Assembly (NCBI GenBank): GCA_964247055.1
Contig: OZ176052.1
Span: 12,462,001-12,526,000, forward strand
Direction: 5' to 3'
Source of the DNA: Paragordius varius
Taxonomy: Eukaryota > Nematomorpha
Length of the DNA: 64,000 bases
This document shows positions 50,131 to 61,300 of the stretch, in pieces. Position 1 is the first letter of the stretch, and every line of letters begins with the position of its first letter. Under the pieces are notes generated by a model that searched no databases, had not been told where the DNA came from, and worked only from the letters and a program-made list of their open reading frames with translations. The position numbers and the translations under genes are program-made.

Positions 50131-51169
50131 ACTTCGGAATGGGCTTATCCGTTTTCCCCAAGCGTTGCTCAAAGTTCTCTTTCATATTTAATATATCGAT
50201 TTGGCGCATTGATTAAACTCAAAATTAAAATGAGGATCGTTTGAATGAAGCTGTATAAGTTGATTTTGATTATTACTCTCCTTATGCCATTCGGAAAAAA
50301 ATCCTTGCGAATTATATGTTTCAGAATGTAAAAATTATATTCATTTGCTTAAATTCATTAATTATTCCATTCACAATTCGTACATTTGCAATGATATTTT
50401 GAGATGAATTTGCGATGCACTGTTTTGGTCAATTCCATACTTTCTCCATTTAAATTAACCAACTTCATCCAGGATTTTTACCCAAATTTTTTTTCAATCA
50501 TTTTTACAATTTTATTTTACTGTGATGATACCGTTGAAATATATTGCAATAATTTTAGTGCTTTTATATTTTATTGGAGATATAGAGCCTTTCATCAAAT
50601 TTAAAAAGGTTTTTATACACTTTTGTAGTAAATGGTTTATATCGCAAAATTTACGCATATTTTTTTATAATAAATTTTTTTGCTAAACACTTCATCCTAA
50701 AAATATCACTTAAATACCATAATTACATCTAAAAAGAGACAATATTTTTTAGTAAATTAAACATCAGATGTGGGCTTCCGAAGTCTTAAATTTTTAAACC
50801 TTTTAATGGACATGTTATAAAAAAGGCGAAATTGCCGAAATTGCGGCTATAAAATTCTAAATATATGCTAAATTTACATATCCTCTATTTTGTAGCCACA
50901 ACCAGATGCATGATAATCCTGATAATATATTTTTATTATTATATTTTTGATACTTCTTGGTTTTCGACTCAGACCGATTTTTAACGCGTGATATACATTT
51001 ATTTGTCTGTTGCATTAGCAAATGAAAAGAATCCAAAAATGGCTGCGAAGTTTGAGATGATTTTACAATTTTATTTTTTCAAATCACGCGACCTAAAGAA
51101 AGCATTCGAATTCATTTTTGAGATATCTAAAAGGTTATAAAGTGTATTTATTCAATCCTCTAACTACAA
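50131..51169. other. Non-coding stretch
   Basis: AT-rich sequence including a copy (about 50590-50900) of the old repeat also present at 46600-47000. No gene was supported. Confidence 0.4.
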
Positions 51170-51173
51170 TTAA

Positions 51174-51710
51174 CACTTCGATTCAAATTGGGGTATCTAA
51201 ATACCACATATCATTTTCAAGTTGAAATTTTTAAAAAAACTACTAGAAGAAACCGTTCTAAATTAAATTTGTGCTTCTATCCTAATAAAAATTATTAAAA
51301 AAGCCTAATTAAATTTAGTTTTGAAAAAAAAGTTTAATATCACACTACATCGCCGTCATTTCTATTTTACGATGTTTTTGAAAAATATCGTGTTTATTAG
51401 ATTTTAAAGCTAATATGAAAGCTAATATTTTATTATCACATCTAACTTTGATAGAAACAGAAAAAGTGGTTTGTATTATTTAAATTTAACTAATGTACAC
51501 ATGCTGACTAAATTTTTAGATTACGGTTTTACCTAAAAATAATTAATATCAAGTATTTTTAATGAAATTTATTATATATTTCGGTTTAATGTTGTAATGG
51601 CATCGTTTTGATTCATTCCATATTTTTTCATTTATCTAATTATAAACAGGCCTAGGGTACTAACCCCAATTTGAATCAAAGGCCTGAAATGAATGTGTTG
51701 TATCCAAGTG
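51174..51710. mobile_element. TTAA-flanked non-autonomous TIR element (piggyBac-like)
   Basis: The left end CACTTCGATTCAAATTGGGG and the right end (complement) CACTTGGATACAAC followed by TTTGATTCAAATTGGGG are flanked on both sides by TTAA (51170-51173 and 51711-51714). A TTAA target duplication is characteristic of piggyBac-superfamily elements. The 537-bp interior has no transposase. A second left end occurs at 12658 after TTAA. Confidence 0.62.
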
Positions 51711-51934
51711 TTAAAAGAAGATATGTTTTTATGAGCTCAAAGATTCTTCTATTTTAAATGTCAATTTTTCGGAGATTATATATTATCCAGTTAGCTATAA
51801 AAACAAATTTTAGGTAATTAGTATATATCTTTTTATTCAAGTTTTTTCCAAATTTTATGAAAAATAAAAATGATTTCATCCGTGGAAACATAATAAGCAA
51901 AATAACATTGCATGATGTTTTTATATTAGGTTGA

Positions 51935-54851
51935 ATGGAGACATGTGATTTTAAAACAGGGGCCTTGGTTTTTGCCAAAGTAAAGGGATACCCTCATTGG
52001 CCAGGAAGAATTGAATCGCCGAAAAATATTGAAAAAGTAAAAAAGGGAAAATATTGGATATATTTTTTTGGGACTCATGAATAGTATCACCAATTATAAT
52101 TTATAGTTACTCGCTTGGAAAAAAAGATATATTTGAATACACTGCTTTTAAAGATAAATTTGGATCTAAAAGAAAAAATAAAGGTTTTAACGAAGCTCTT
52201 ATTGAAATTGAAGATGAATATCAGCGTAATGAATTGGTTACAAAGGAAAATGCTCTTACCACTTCACAGCAACCTATCGATGAACCAAATATCGATAAAA
52301 CTCCTATTAAAACTGAAATTAATTCAGATACAAATCCGATAGAAAATACGAAACCTACATATAGAGTCACTCGATCCGGTAGGCAGGTTAAAAACCCAAA
52401 ATGGTTTGAAGATCAGATTAGCGAATACATACCTAATATCATTGTAAATTTTTTGCCTAAACCTTAGAATCCTGAACCAATTTCACAAAATGACATTGCA
52501 TCCGAAAAAGCTAATTATGTGTTTACCAATAAAAATACCATTTATAATCATGCCATAAATCAAGTATTTTTCACCATATATTATTTCAGCTCACCATTAA
52601 TCGCATTAAACGAAAATATGATGCGTTGCAGCCTAAATATCAAAAAATTGAACGTGCACCTGTTAATTTGGGGCTTCAGAGGCCAGTTACACCTCAAGAG
52701 GTAAAATTTCACATTTTTTCATTTATTTAATGCATATAAACAAATTATTTTTTTAGCAAGAAAATGTCATCAATAAATCTCTTGTAACGAACTTGCCATT
52801 AAAATCGTCTGCTTCCATTACATTACCCACCACCACTCTTTTACCAAGAAAAAATTTTAGAGTAAAATGTGGTGGAAGTAGTTTAAATATGAATCAAACA
52901 TTTTTTGAATTTGACGAAAACGTAAATGCCAACACCATAAATCCTGTTTACGAATCAGAAAAAAATTCTCAAATCAAAGCTTCCATAAGCATAAAAAGCG
53001 ACAAAGATGGCTTAACTTCGATTAAGACAAGTGCGAAATGGAAAGACGAAATTCCAATTTATCACAACTGTATAAAAATGGTATTTTATTTATTCCATTT
53101 ATAACTTAGAATTTATCATCACTTACTGCCCCGAATTCTGATGAATACATATCAAAAATCAAACACAATAAGAGGTTGTTTTGGGTCATATATAATATTC
53201 AGATTAATGATTGAGAAAATGAAACGTCGCAAATTAATGGAAAAGCTTGAGAAAAAGAAACGGGAATTAAATGGTATAAAATTTTTATTATGTGTAGTTT
53301 CAAGCGATGAGCAGAAAATTCGAATGATTGATGTGGAAATAAAAAAATCTCTCCGAGCAGGGTCGGTTGATCATCAAAAAGCCTATGAACTTTTGGAAAA
53401 ATTGGAATCACTAAACTTTTTAAAATATATTCAAAAAATACCTGATTTGTTAGTTACCCTAAAAAAGGTTTGACATTGTGTTCATAATATTTTTAGATAA
53501 GACATTACAAGGATGATGAGCAAATACGAACAAAAGCAAACATACTTTTTGTTAAATGCAAGGATTATTTTAAGAGCTCCGCAAAAAGCATTGAAAACCT
53601 AAATTCCGAACAGAATCAAAAATTAACCGAACAAAAAGATCAAGTATTTTCATACGCACAGATTATTTATTAATGACACAATAATGATAGAATATTTTGT
53701 GCGAAATTTATTTAAGATTATAAATTATTGGATTAGGATATTATATTGTAAAAATAGTTAAAGAGACAAAATTAATTTTAAGCCCAGATAATCATTGTTT
53801 TTCTCGAATTTCTGTGTTTCAATGCTTTTTGTCAAATATCTATTTATGATCCTTTTATTTAGGGCTTCTAAATAAAATAGGTTCCCCTTTCTTTGAATCG
53901 AAATCGTTAAAATAAGCAGATCTTGCAAAAAAATCTATTATTTTAAGATATGGTTTATTTTTACAAAGTTGTTAAATAGTTATAATTAATATTCATTTTT
54001 AGTCGATAGAATCGAGAATCGCGACAGGTATAAACCTAGAAAAACAATTGATAGAATTAATCAAAAATGAAACGGCAAAATCTATTCCTCTCGATTCTCA
54101 AAAACCTTATGAAATGTTGAGTCAAACATTACAAGCCATAGGATTACTGAAATCCAACACTATTACTACATCACCAAGTCAAGAAAAATTTAAATTTCCA
54201 TACTTTTGGGATGCATTTTTCGCTGATAATTTTTTCCTTGCGTCTGAAAAGGAAACGCTTTCAAGCCAAACCTCTCAAACTATCACAAACATCGAAACAG
54301 AAACTGAGGATATTGAGTGCGTCTTTTCCCCCGATGATATAAGTATACTTGTTGAGGAGGAGAATAAAAGTTTCGACTTATATACAACTAATGAAGCTAT
54401 TTTTGAACTTCCTAAAGAACCAATTTATTTGGAAAAGATTGTCAGGGATCTCAGTCCCTCCAAAACAACAACAATAACCATTAACCCATCTCCCCTGCCA
54501 AAAGAATTACAGTTGATTGAAGAAAAACCACTTACATACAACACTAAATCTCCAGAAATTGCTCAACCCATTTATAGTCATAGTCACAAATACCGGCGAG
54601 AAAATCATCAAATGCCCCAGAAAATTGTTGTACCAAGCATAGTTGATTACAAACGCATCCCTAAAACCGAATTTTATGAAGCCTTTGATATGGACCAATA
54701 TCAAGAACTGATGACAATTAAAGCTCGCCGTCGACGGAATGGTTTGCTTGCCAACGAAGCGGAATTGTGTAATCCGAAGGGGAGACCTTCATTCCTTCTC
54801 AAATGGGACGATGAAACAAACGATGATTATGAGGTATTTTTATTGGACTAA
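51935..54851 (+). CDS. PSIP1: LEDGF/HDGF-family chromatin protein (PWWP + integrase-binding domain)
   Basis: Ten exons (51935-52083, 52107-52443, 52468-52563, 52590-52700, 52757-53080, 53110-53174, 53203-53273, 53298-53467, 53497-53643, 54003-54851) total 2319 nt, or 772 aa, with phase agreement throughout. The N-terminal PWWP domain (residues 1-85) reads [30 protein letters not shown] and [17 protein letters not shown], and would bind methylated H3K36 nucleosomes. Residues about 385-490 match the integrase-binding domain, a TFIIS-N-like helical bundle: [55 protein letters not shown] and [17 protein letters not shown]. The coiled, Lys-rich segment before it also matches. The 283-residue C-terminal exon is unlike vertebrate LEDGF and unrecognised. 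It could be PSIP1 or HDGFL2, which share this layout. Eight introns are 23-56 bp. In-frame TAG at 52465-52467 is part of a 24-bp intron, not a real stop. Confidence 0.9.
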
Positions 54852-55445
54852 AATTACATATAAAAGCTTTTTTTACCCTTATTTCGGTATCTCACCGTAG
54901 TGTTGGCTAGATAACCTCTTGACAGCATTTTTAAACTATTAGTTCAGTGGAATACTCTTTTTTAAAAATAAGACGCCATTAACTATCTAAATTTTGGGCA
55001 AGCCTTTAATAAAACTCAAATTTATTGTTTTCAATTATCTATTATAAAAATTAATACCATATATATATATATATATTGAGAAATTCGTGCATAATAGATG
55101 TATCACCATACACAAGATCAAAATAACAATGAATCACATGAGAATATTTATGCAAACTTTTACAGGTTTGGGAAAATCAAATAAATCGATAATACTTTTA
55201 TCAGACCAAAATTTCCAACATTTTATGCTTTTAACAGGCATGCTTTCTTTATATTTACGTTTTTATACTAATTCAATTAGAAAGAAGCTATTTTAATATA
55301 CAAAATCAATAAATATATTCATGTGCAAAACATTTGTATGTATGTTGATAAATAAAATTTTAATGGAAACCAAAAAATGCAATAATGACGTACGCAAAAT
55401 TATGCGTTTTTCTTGAAAATATAAAATTTTATACAAATTCTTTTC
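54852..55445. other. Intergenic stretch between LEDGF-like and citrate synthase 3' ends
   Basis: Convergent genes; AT-rich sequence with a (TA)n tract near 55062-55075. No gene or named element was seen. Confidence 0.5.
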
Positions 55446-58400
55446 TTATTTTTTTGCACCGACCAATTTCATGAGACCATGTGTGGTGAGAGATTTGGGT
55501 CTTTCCAGAGGGAATCCTAATGCCCGATCCCATGTTAAAGAGGCCAGCACACCCAAAGCCCGAGAAACACCAAACAGCACTGTGTAAAAGTTCATTTCTT
55601 TCATACCAAAGTACTAGAGATAAAAATTTATGTACAGAGCACAAGATTTAATAAATAAAGGCCGTTAAATATGTAAAAAGTCAAAATTTTTAAATTTAAA
55701 ACTTTATTTTTTATATCTGCCCTTAAGTGGAGAAGAAGAGCTTATATCCATATTTTATAACACTTTTTAAGTAAGGTAATTAAGTTAAAAATACGGTTGG
55801 CATTCCTTTTTAAACCCTAAACTGTTAAACAAAAACACACTTACATTAAGTAGCACACCACTGTGAGCATCAACGTTTGGCCAAGGGTTTTTAGCTTTCC
55901 CGTGCTTAAGAAGGATATCAGGAGCTATTTCATACAGCTATTTTAATAAAAAAAAGCGAATAAAAAATTACAAGTGTGAATAATTATATTGTTTAAAACC
56001 TGAGAAACAAGTTTAAACAAGGGATCCTTGGGTAAATGTTGGAGAGCGAATTCTCTTTGACACAAATAGCGAGGATCAGTAGCTCTCAAAACTGCATGTC
56101 CATACCCTGGTATAACCTAAAAACAGATTATTAAACTTAAATTTATTTATAAATTAAAATTTAGGATCAAAATCATATTTATCGAAACACAAAAACCTGA
56201 TATAACACGAGGTATAAGCTTATTAATTTATGACATTTTTAAAATCAAGCGCTTTGTAATATATTTTATTGATACCAAACGTAAAAATTAAACCTGCCCC
56301 TTTTCCAACGTAGACCAAATAAATTTTCCCAACTCTTCTTTCGTCGCATTTGCACCGATTGATTGTTGAAGTTTTTCTATCCACACCAAAACTTCCTAGA
56401 AAATTAATATCAGGTTATATAGTCTTTCATTATAACTCAATTTAAAATTAAAAAGGTTATGATACGGTTCAAAAAATAATATATTCACATCATAAAAATA
56501 CAGGAGTGATAACCCGTTTAAATTAGTTTTAGTTATTTTCAATATTTTATTGATTAAAATTAATGGATATTGAATGAAATATCAAAGTTGCAAAAATAAC
56601 CCATTAAAACATGTTTAACACTGGATAAATATATATTTAACAAAATTTGATTAAAACGGTAGAAGTTTAAGTATCAAAGCATTAATAACAGCTCTACTTA
56701 TTGTTATATTCAAATTCAAAAAAACGGGTAAAAATGCAATATTAGATATGCATTAATACCTGATTGGCTAAACCATGTAAGGGACCAGCAAGACCATTCA
56801 TAGCTGCAGCGAAAGAAAGGTAAGGGTCTGAGAGGGCAGATCCCACTAAATGACATGCATGGGCACTAACATTACCCCCCTCGTGATCACTGCAACATAC
56901 ATAAATAAATAAGACGTAAAAAAGAATGAGATTTTTAACAAAATGAGAAATTGTACGGACAAAACGTAAAAATATAAAGACAAATATTTTTTTCCAAAAA
57001 ACAATCATACTTTTTCAAACCTTAATATTTGCTATATAAAATATTTAATTACAATCGTAAACTACATAATTAATTGTACTACCAATTTACATTTCTATTT
57101 TATATTTTGTAGTTTGAAACAATCAGTTATATTAAATAAAATCAAGATTCGAAAAATATGGTGGTCTTTTAGAAAAAAATATTTGTCTTTTTTTACGTTT
57201 TGTCCGTATAATTTCGATTTTTACTGTAAAAGGCTGGTAATATGATGAAGTGGCCATAGTTTATTTTAACTTAATTTTTCAAAAACTAAAACAAATAGAT
57301 ATGATAAAATAGCGTTGTGAAATGAGGTAAGGGTCACTATCTCTAATAAATTGCCTATGTAAAAAAAATTAGGACTATTCAAAAAAATAATATACCATTT
57401 ACAGTTCAAATTCACCCTAAAAATAAATAATGTGTTTTCGAACTAAAATAAATCATTATTATAATATAAAAATATTTATGGCATGGTTTATTATTTTTCA
57501 GTATTTATTTTAATGTAAAACGAAATTTTCTTTTTAAAAAATATATAAAAATATAGGTAATTTAATCTTAAATAAGATATAATTTATTTGAGGATGTTAA
57601 ATTGTTTAAGGGCGAATTTGAATCGTAAATGATGTATATAACGCATTTATTTTCAAATTTAACTGTAATATAACTTATAATTTACGCATGTATGCACAAA
57701 TACAATCTCATGAGTTCAGTGAAGAAAGGATCTTTGTAACCAAGCATTGAGGTAAAGTTTTGACTCCAATCTTTGTCCATACTTATGGCTCCTGGACTCG
57801 AGCCTTCGCGATAAACATTGCGATATATGATTGCTGCGATGGTCGTTAATTTAGCAATCAAATTCATTGAATCTTCATACGTGTACTAATAAAGAGAAAC
57901 ATAAAATAGCAATTAAAACTTTAAATTCCGCACAACTCTAATATATTGGCCCCCCGGTAAATTTTAAATGGTAATTTTAAAGTTATAAAGATATTGATAG
58001 AGTATATAAAACCGTCATAATTATATACATGACCAAATTAATGTTGTGACCCTTTTATACAATTAAAAAGCAAATAGTTTATAGTTATAAAATTGGATGT
58101 TGTCCTATTATTAATATAATGTACTCTTTTTCATTAAGGCCAAGTAAAGCACTTCTAATAACCATGCGTTCCAATATCAGTATATAATGTATTCAAAAGA
58201 GGCTCATTATTTTAAAAAATGCTGTTTAGTGTCATTTAATTATAAAGAGAAGGTTACCTCCCAATATTTGCTTTTCGGTACACCCGATTGGTAAGCTTTG
58301 GCGAATTCGCTTTCAGTGTTAAGGGCAGTTATAGCTGCTGAAAACTGAGACATGGGGTGCATTTTGGTTGGGAAATTGTTCAACATTGTTACCACATGAG

Positions 58401-58446
58401 AAGGGATTTCAGCACGTTGGGCCCATTCTTTAGAAACGGATTTTAC
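55446..58446 (-). CDS. CS: Citrate synthase, mitochondrial (N-terminal exons not found)
   Basis: Condenses acetyl-CoA with oxaloacetate in the mitochondrial matrix. Seven exons are recognisable: about 58446-58260 ([33 protein letters not shown]), 57885-57685 ([41 protein letters not shown]), 56891-56760 ([31 protein letters not shown]), 56398-56294 ([12 protein letters not shown]), 56117-56001 ([17 protein letters not shown]), 55938-55845 ([17 protein letters not shown]) and 55613-55446 ([24 protein letters not shown], ending GAKK). The active-site His residues (in SAHACH/GPLHG and GYGHAV) and Asp (NVDAHSG) are present. The first 140-150 residues, including the transit peptide, are absent from the 5.5 kb to the window edge, so they lie beyond it or are lost. 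Introns here are 60-800 bp, longer than in neighbours, and two hold MITEs. Confidence 0.92.
56945..57234. mobile_element. MITE family G copy in a citrate synthase intron
   Basis: Arms AATTGTACGGACAAAACGTA and TTTACGTTTTGTCCGTATAA, with sub-terminal AAAGACAAATATTTTT mirrored by AAAAATATTTGTCTTTTT, and end ATTTTTACTGTA. This is the best-preserved copy of the family in the window. Confidence 0.78.
57391..57637. mobile_element. Fold-back MITE, family A, copy 2 (in a citrate synthase intron)
   Basis: Starts TATACCATTTACAGTTCAAA and ends CGTAAATGATGTATA-like sequence. Only about one 21-bp unit remains per arm, around the AT-rich family A core with TATTATTTTTCAGTATTA-type sequence. It lies in the same intron as the family G MITE at 56945. 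Confidence 0.75.
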
Positions 58447-58520
58447 CTTGAGTCGTATATGATTAAATACATAGTATAGTATAAGGATTTTTAAAAACGA
58501 TAAACAAAATATCGTTTTGT

Positions 58521-58840
58521 TATACCATTTTCACCTCAATTTACCCTGAAACATATCAAATCACTTTTGAACATTTCAAATTAAGCCCACAAAAAAATTG
58601 TTACTGTGTAAAATAACTCATTCTTTAAATTAAATACTTGTTTTTTGTATTTCATATATTAAAATTTAAGAATTTTTCGAATTTAAATGCTTGTGGTTAA
58701 ATAAAAAAGTGCCTATTATTTTGTTATTTTTGAGATAAATTACAAAATGAAAAATGGAATAGAAATAAATTCAAATACAATTATATCTAGGGTGAATTCG
58801 AAGTGTTAATGGTGAATTTGAGGTGGGTAAATGGAATATA
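58521..58840. mobile_element. Fold-back MITE, family A variant
   Basis: Starts TATACCATTTTCACCTCAAT and ends TTGAGGTGGGTAAATGGAAT+ATA. Arm units are diverged 21-bp repeats (GGGTGAATTCGAAGTGTTAA type). It lies upstream of the first recognised citrate synthase exon. Confidence 0.7.
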
Positions 58841-59371
58841 TCTGATGGTTGTATGTTTGTTTAAAAACGATTGACGTATTAAGCTTTAAAAAGCCCATGG
58901 ATAGGAAAAATTGGTTTACTTATAAGTTTATACTTAAAATTGAGGACCTCCGCCAAATATTTTCTTCGCTGTTTTGTTATATAAAATTAATTTACTACAT
59001 TTAAGCAGATTTGATATTTTATAACCTTATTAGTTATTTTTAACATAATGCTAAAATGAAACCGGAACCATTAACTGTGAAATCGAAAAAACAAAAATGA
59101 CTCCTCAAAAGCTAATTGTTTAACTTCAAACTTTTTTACAGGTGTCCTTATTGATATTATCAAGTAAACGTTTAAGTTATGATAAGTATATTATTTAAAT
59201 ATACTTTAAAGAAAAGCAATATAATGTGATTTATAAAATGCACCATGTGTAATTTAAAATCCTTCAAGTACTTTCAAAATACATTTGTTACAACTCGAAA
59301 GCTAAAAAACATTTTAAACTTATAAGAAAAAATAAATCTTAAATACGCCGTCAATATGGTAATAATATATC

Positions 59372-59470
59372 CCAGGGTGGCCAGCCTTTTTCCCACGAGT
59401 TCTTTTTTGGAAAAATGTTTAACGGGGGCACGTATTTAAGTATTAAAAGATTCATTTATCACTTCAACAC
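59372..59470. mobile_element. Fragment of the second hAT-type element
   Basis: GGTGGCCAGCCTTTTTCCCA through GGGCACGTATTTAAGTATTA and AAAGATTCATTTAT matches the left end of the element at 34247-34310. The rest of the element is missing. It abuts the family A MITE at 59483. Confidence 0.6.
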
Positions 59471-59482
59471 AAATGATGCATA

Positions 59483-59840
59483 TATACCATTTACAGTTCA
59501 AATTCACCCTTAAACAATTCAAATTCACCCTCGAACAATTCAAATTCACCCTCAAATAAATAACATGTTTTTTAAGATTAAAAGTTACCTATATTTTAAT
59601 ATTTTTTTAAAAAATAAAATTTGGTTTTATATTAAAATAATACTGAATAAAATAATTAATTATGCCACAAAGATATATTTTATATTAATAATGAGTTATA
59701 TTTGTTCGAAAACACATAATTTATTTTTAGGGTGAATTTGAATTGTTCGAGGGTGAATTTGAATTGTTCAAGGGTGAATTTGAATTGTTCAAGGGTGAAT
59801 TTGAATTGTTTAAGGGTGAATTTGAACTGTAAATGGTATA
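59483..59840. mobile_element. Fold-back MITE, family A, best-preserved copy
   Basis: Starts TATACCATTTACAGTTCAAA and ends TTTGAACTGTAAATGGTATA. The left arm has about three 21-bp units and the right arm about five nearly identical units of GTTCAAGGGTGAATTTGAAT+T. The right flank continues into a (TA)n tract. It resembles 5588-5895 in core and arms. Confidence 0.82.
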
Positions 59841-60289
59841 TATATATATATATATACAGTATGCATTTTAATGTCTGTTAAGTAATTTTATTGCCTGCCA
59901 AATAACATAAATGGTTTATCAAAAGCGTAAAATACTGACCCACGAAATTATTTCGTAGTACACATATGAAAGAAGATTGACGTGAGAATTAACATAGGCT
60001 TTAATTTGATGGATTTTGCAATGTTAAATTTTGGGAATATTATAGCAATTTATGTTAACATTTGTAATATTGTTGTTACGTATTTAGATGCGGAATTTTG
60101 TGGGTTTTTATCTTTGATAAATTAATAAATAGTAAAATACGTATTTTAAGATATTTTATATTAATTATTCCTAAATTTAATAATAAATATTTTTCAACAT
60201 GCTAAATACCTGTATTAATTAATCTTGGTATCATAATATTATATAGTTGTTATTACTAATTAAAAAACACAGGTAAATATATATTTGTG

Positions 60290-61300
60290 AAAATTTAAGT
60301 AGATTTTTGTCTTTTATGTTTTGCATTATTTTTATAAGGTAAAAATTGCGGTTTTTAATAAATTTCCTAAAAATTAAGTTTTTTTTTGTTTTTTAGGTTT
60401 TGCATTGTTAGTTGTAATTAATTACTACATATTTTGGACATTATAATAAATAGAGGTAAAAATTGCGGTTTTTAATAAATTTACTAAAAATTTAGTTTTT
60501 TAGGTTTCGCATTGTTAATTGTAATTAACTACTACATATTTTGGACATTTTAATAATTACAGGTAAAAATTGCGGTTTTTAACAAATTTAGTAAAAATTT
60601 TGTTTATTTTGTTTTTTTAGGTTTTGCATTGTTAATTGTAATTAACTACTACATATTTTGGACATTTTAATAATTACAGGTAAAAATTGCGGTTTTTAAC
60701 AAATTCAGTAAAAATTTAGTTTTTTTTGTTTTTTTAGGTTTTGCATTGTTAATTGTAACTAACTACTGCATATTTTGGACATTATAATAATTACAAAATT
60801 TAGTAAAAAGTTAATTTTTTTGTTTTAGAGGATTTTCATTGTTAATTGTAATTAATTAATTTTGGACATTTCAATTAATAAAGGTAAAAAATGAGGTTGT
60901 TTTTATATTTAATAAAATTTAATATTTTCTTGTTTTTTTATTTAATATTGTTAATTGTAATTAATTACTACATATTTGGAAATTTTGATAAATACAGGTG
61001 AAAATGGCGGTTTTTAACAAATTTCAAATGTAACATTTTTTGTATCTTGTATCATTGTTATTTAATTAATTACTAAATATGGACATTTAAAAAACTTGTG
61101 TAAATTGCGGTTTTTATTAAATTAGTAAATTTTATTTTTTGTTCAACCTTGCTAATTTATTTATTACTATATATTTGTGATATATTGATATATACAGGTA
61201 AAAATTACTATGACTTGCGGTTTTTTGAATTTTTTAAAATATTTTTTTTACATTGATAACTTATATAATAAATATAGTTAACATATCTGAGTAGGTAAAA
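60290..61300. repeat. Tandem repeat array, unit about 105-117 bp, degrading towards the palindrome centre
   Basis: Roughly eight to nine units each contain GGTAAAAATTGCGGTTTTTA, a TTTTTTAGGTTTTGCATTGT block and AATTAACTACTACATATTTT+GGACATT. GGTAAAAATTGCGG occurs at 60338, 60455, 60562 and 60679 (spacing 117, 107, 117) and then in weaker form at about 60882, 60997, 61098 and 61197. The outer units are alike and the inner ones diverged. The inner part (from 60914) is included in the left arm of the palindrome. Confidence 0.85.

Noticed and set aside
52444-52467. In-frame TAG in the LEDGF-like gene read as a stop, recoding or pseudogene signal
   Set aside because: The interval is a 24-bp GT-AG intron ending in TTAG. 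Removing it keeps the frame and matches the sizes of its neighbours.
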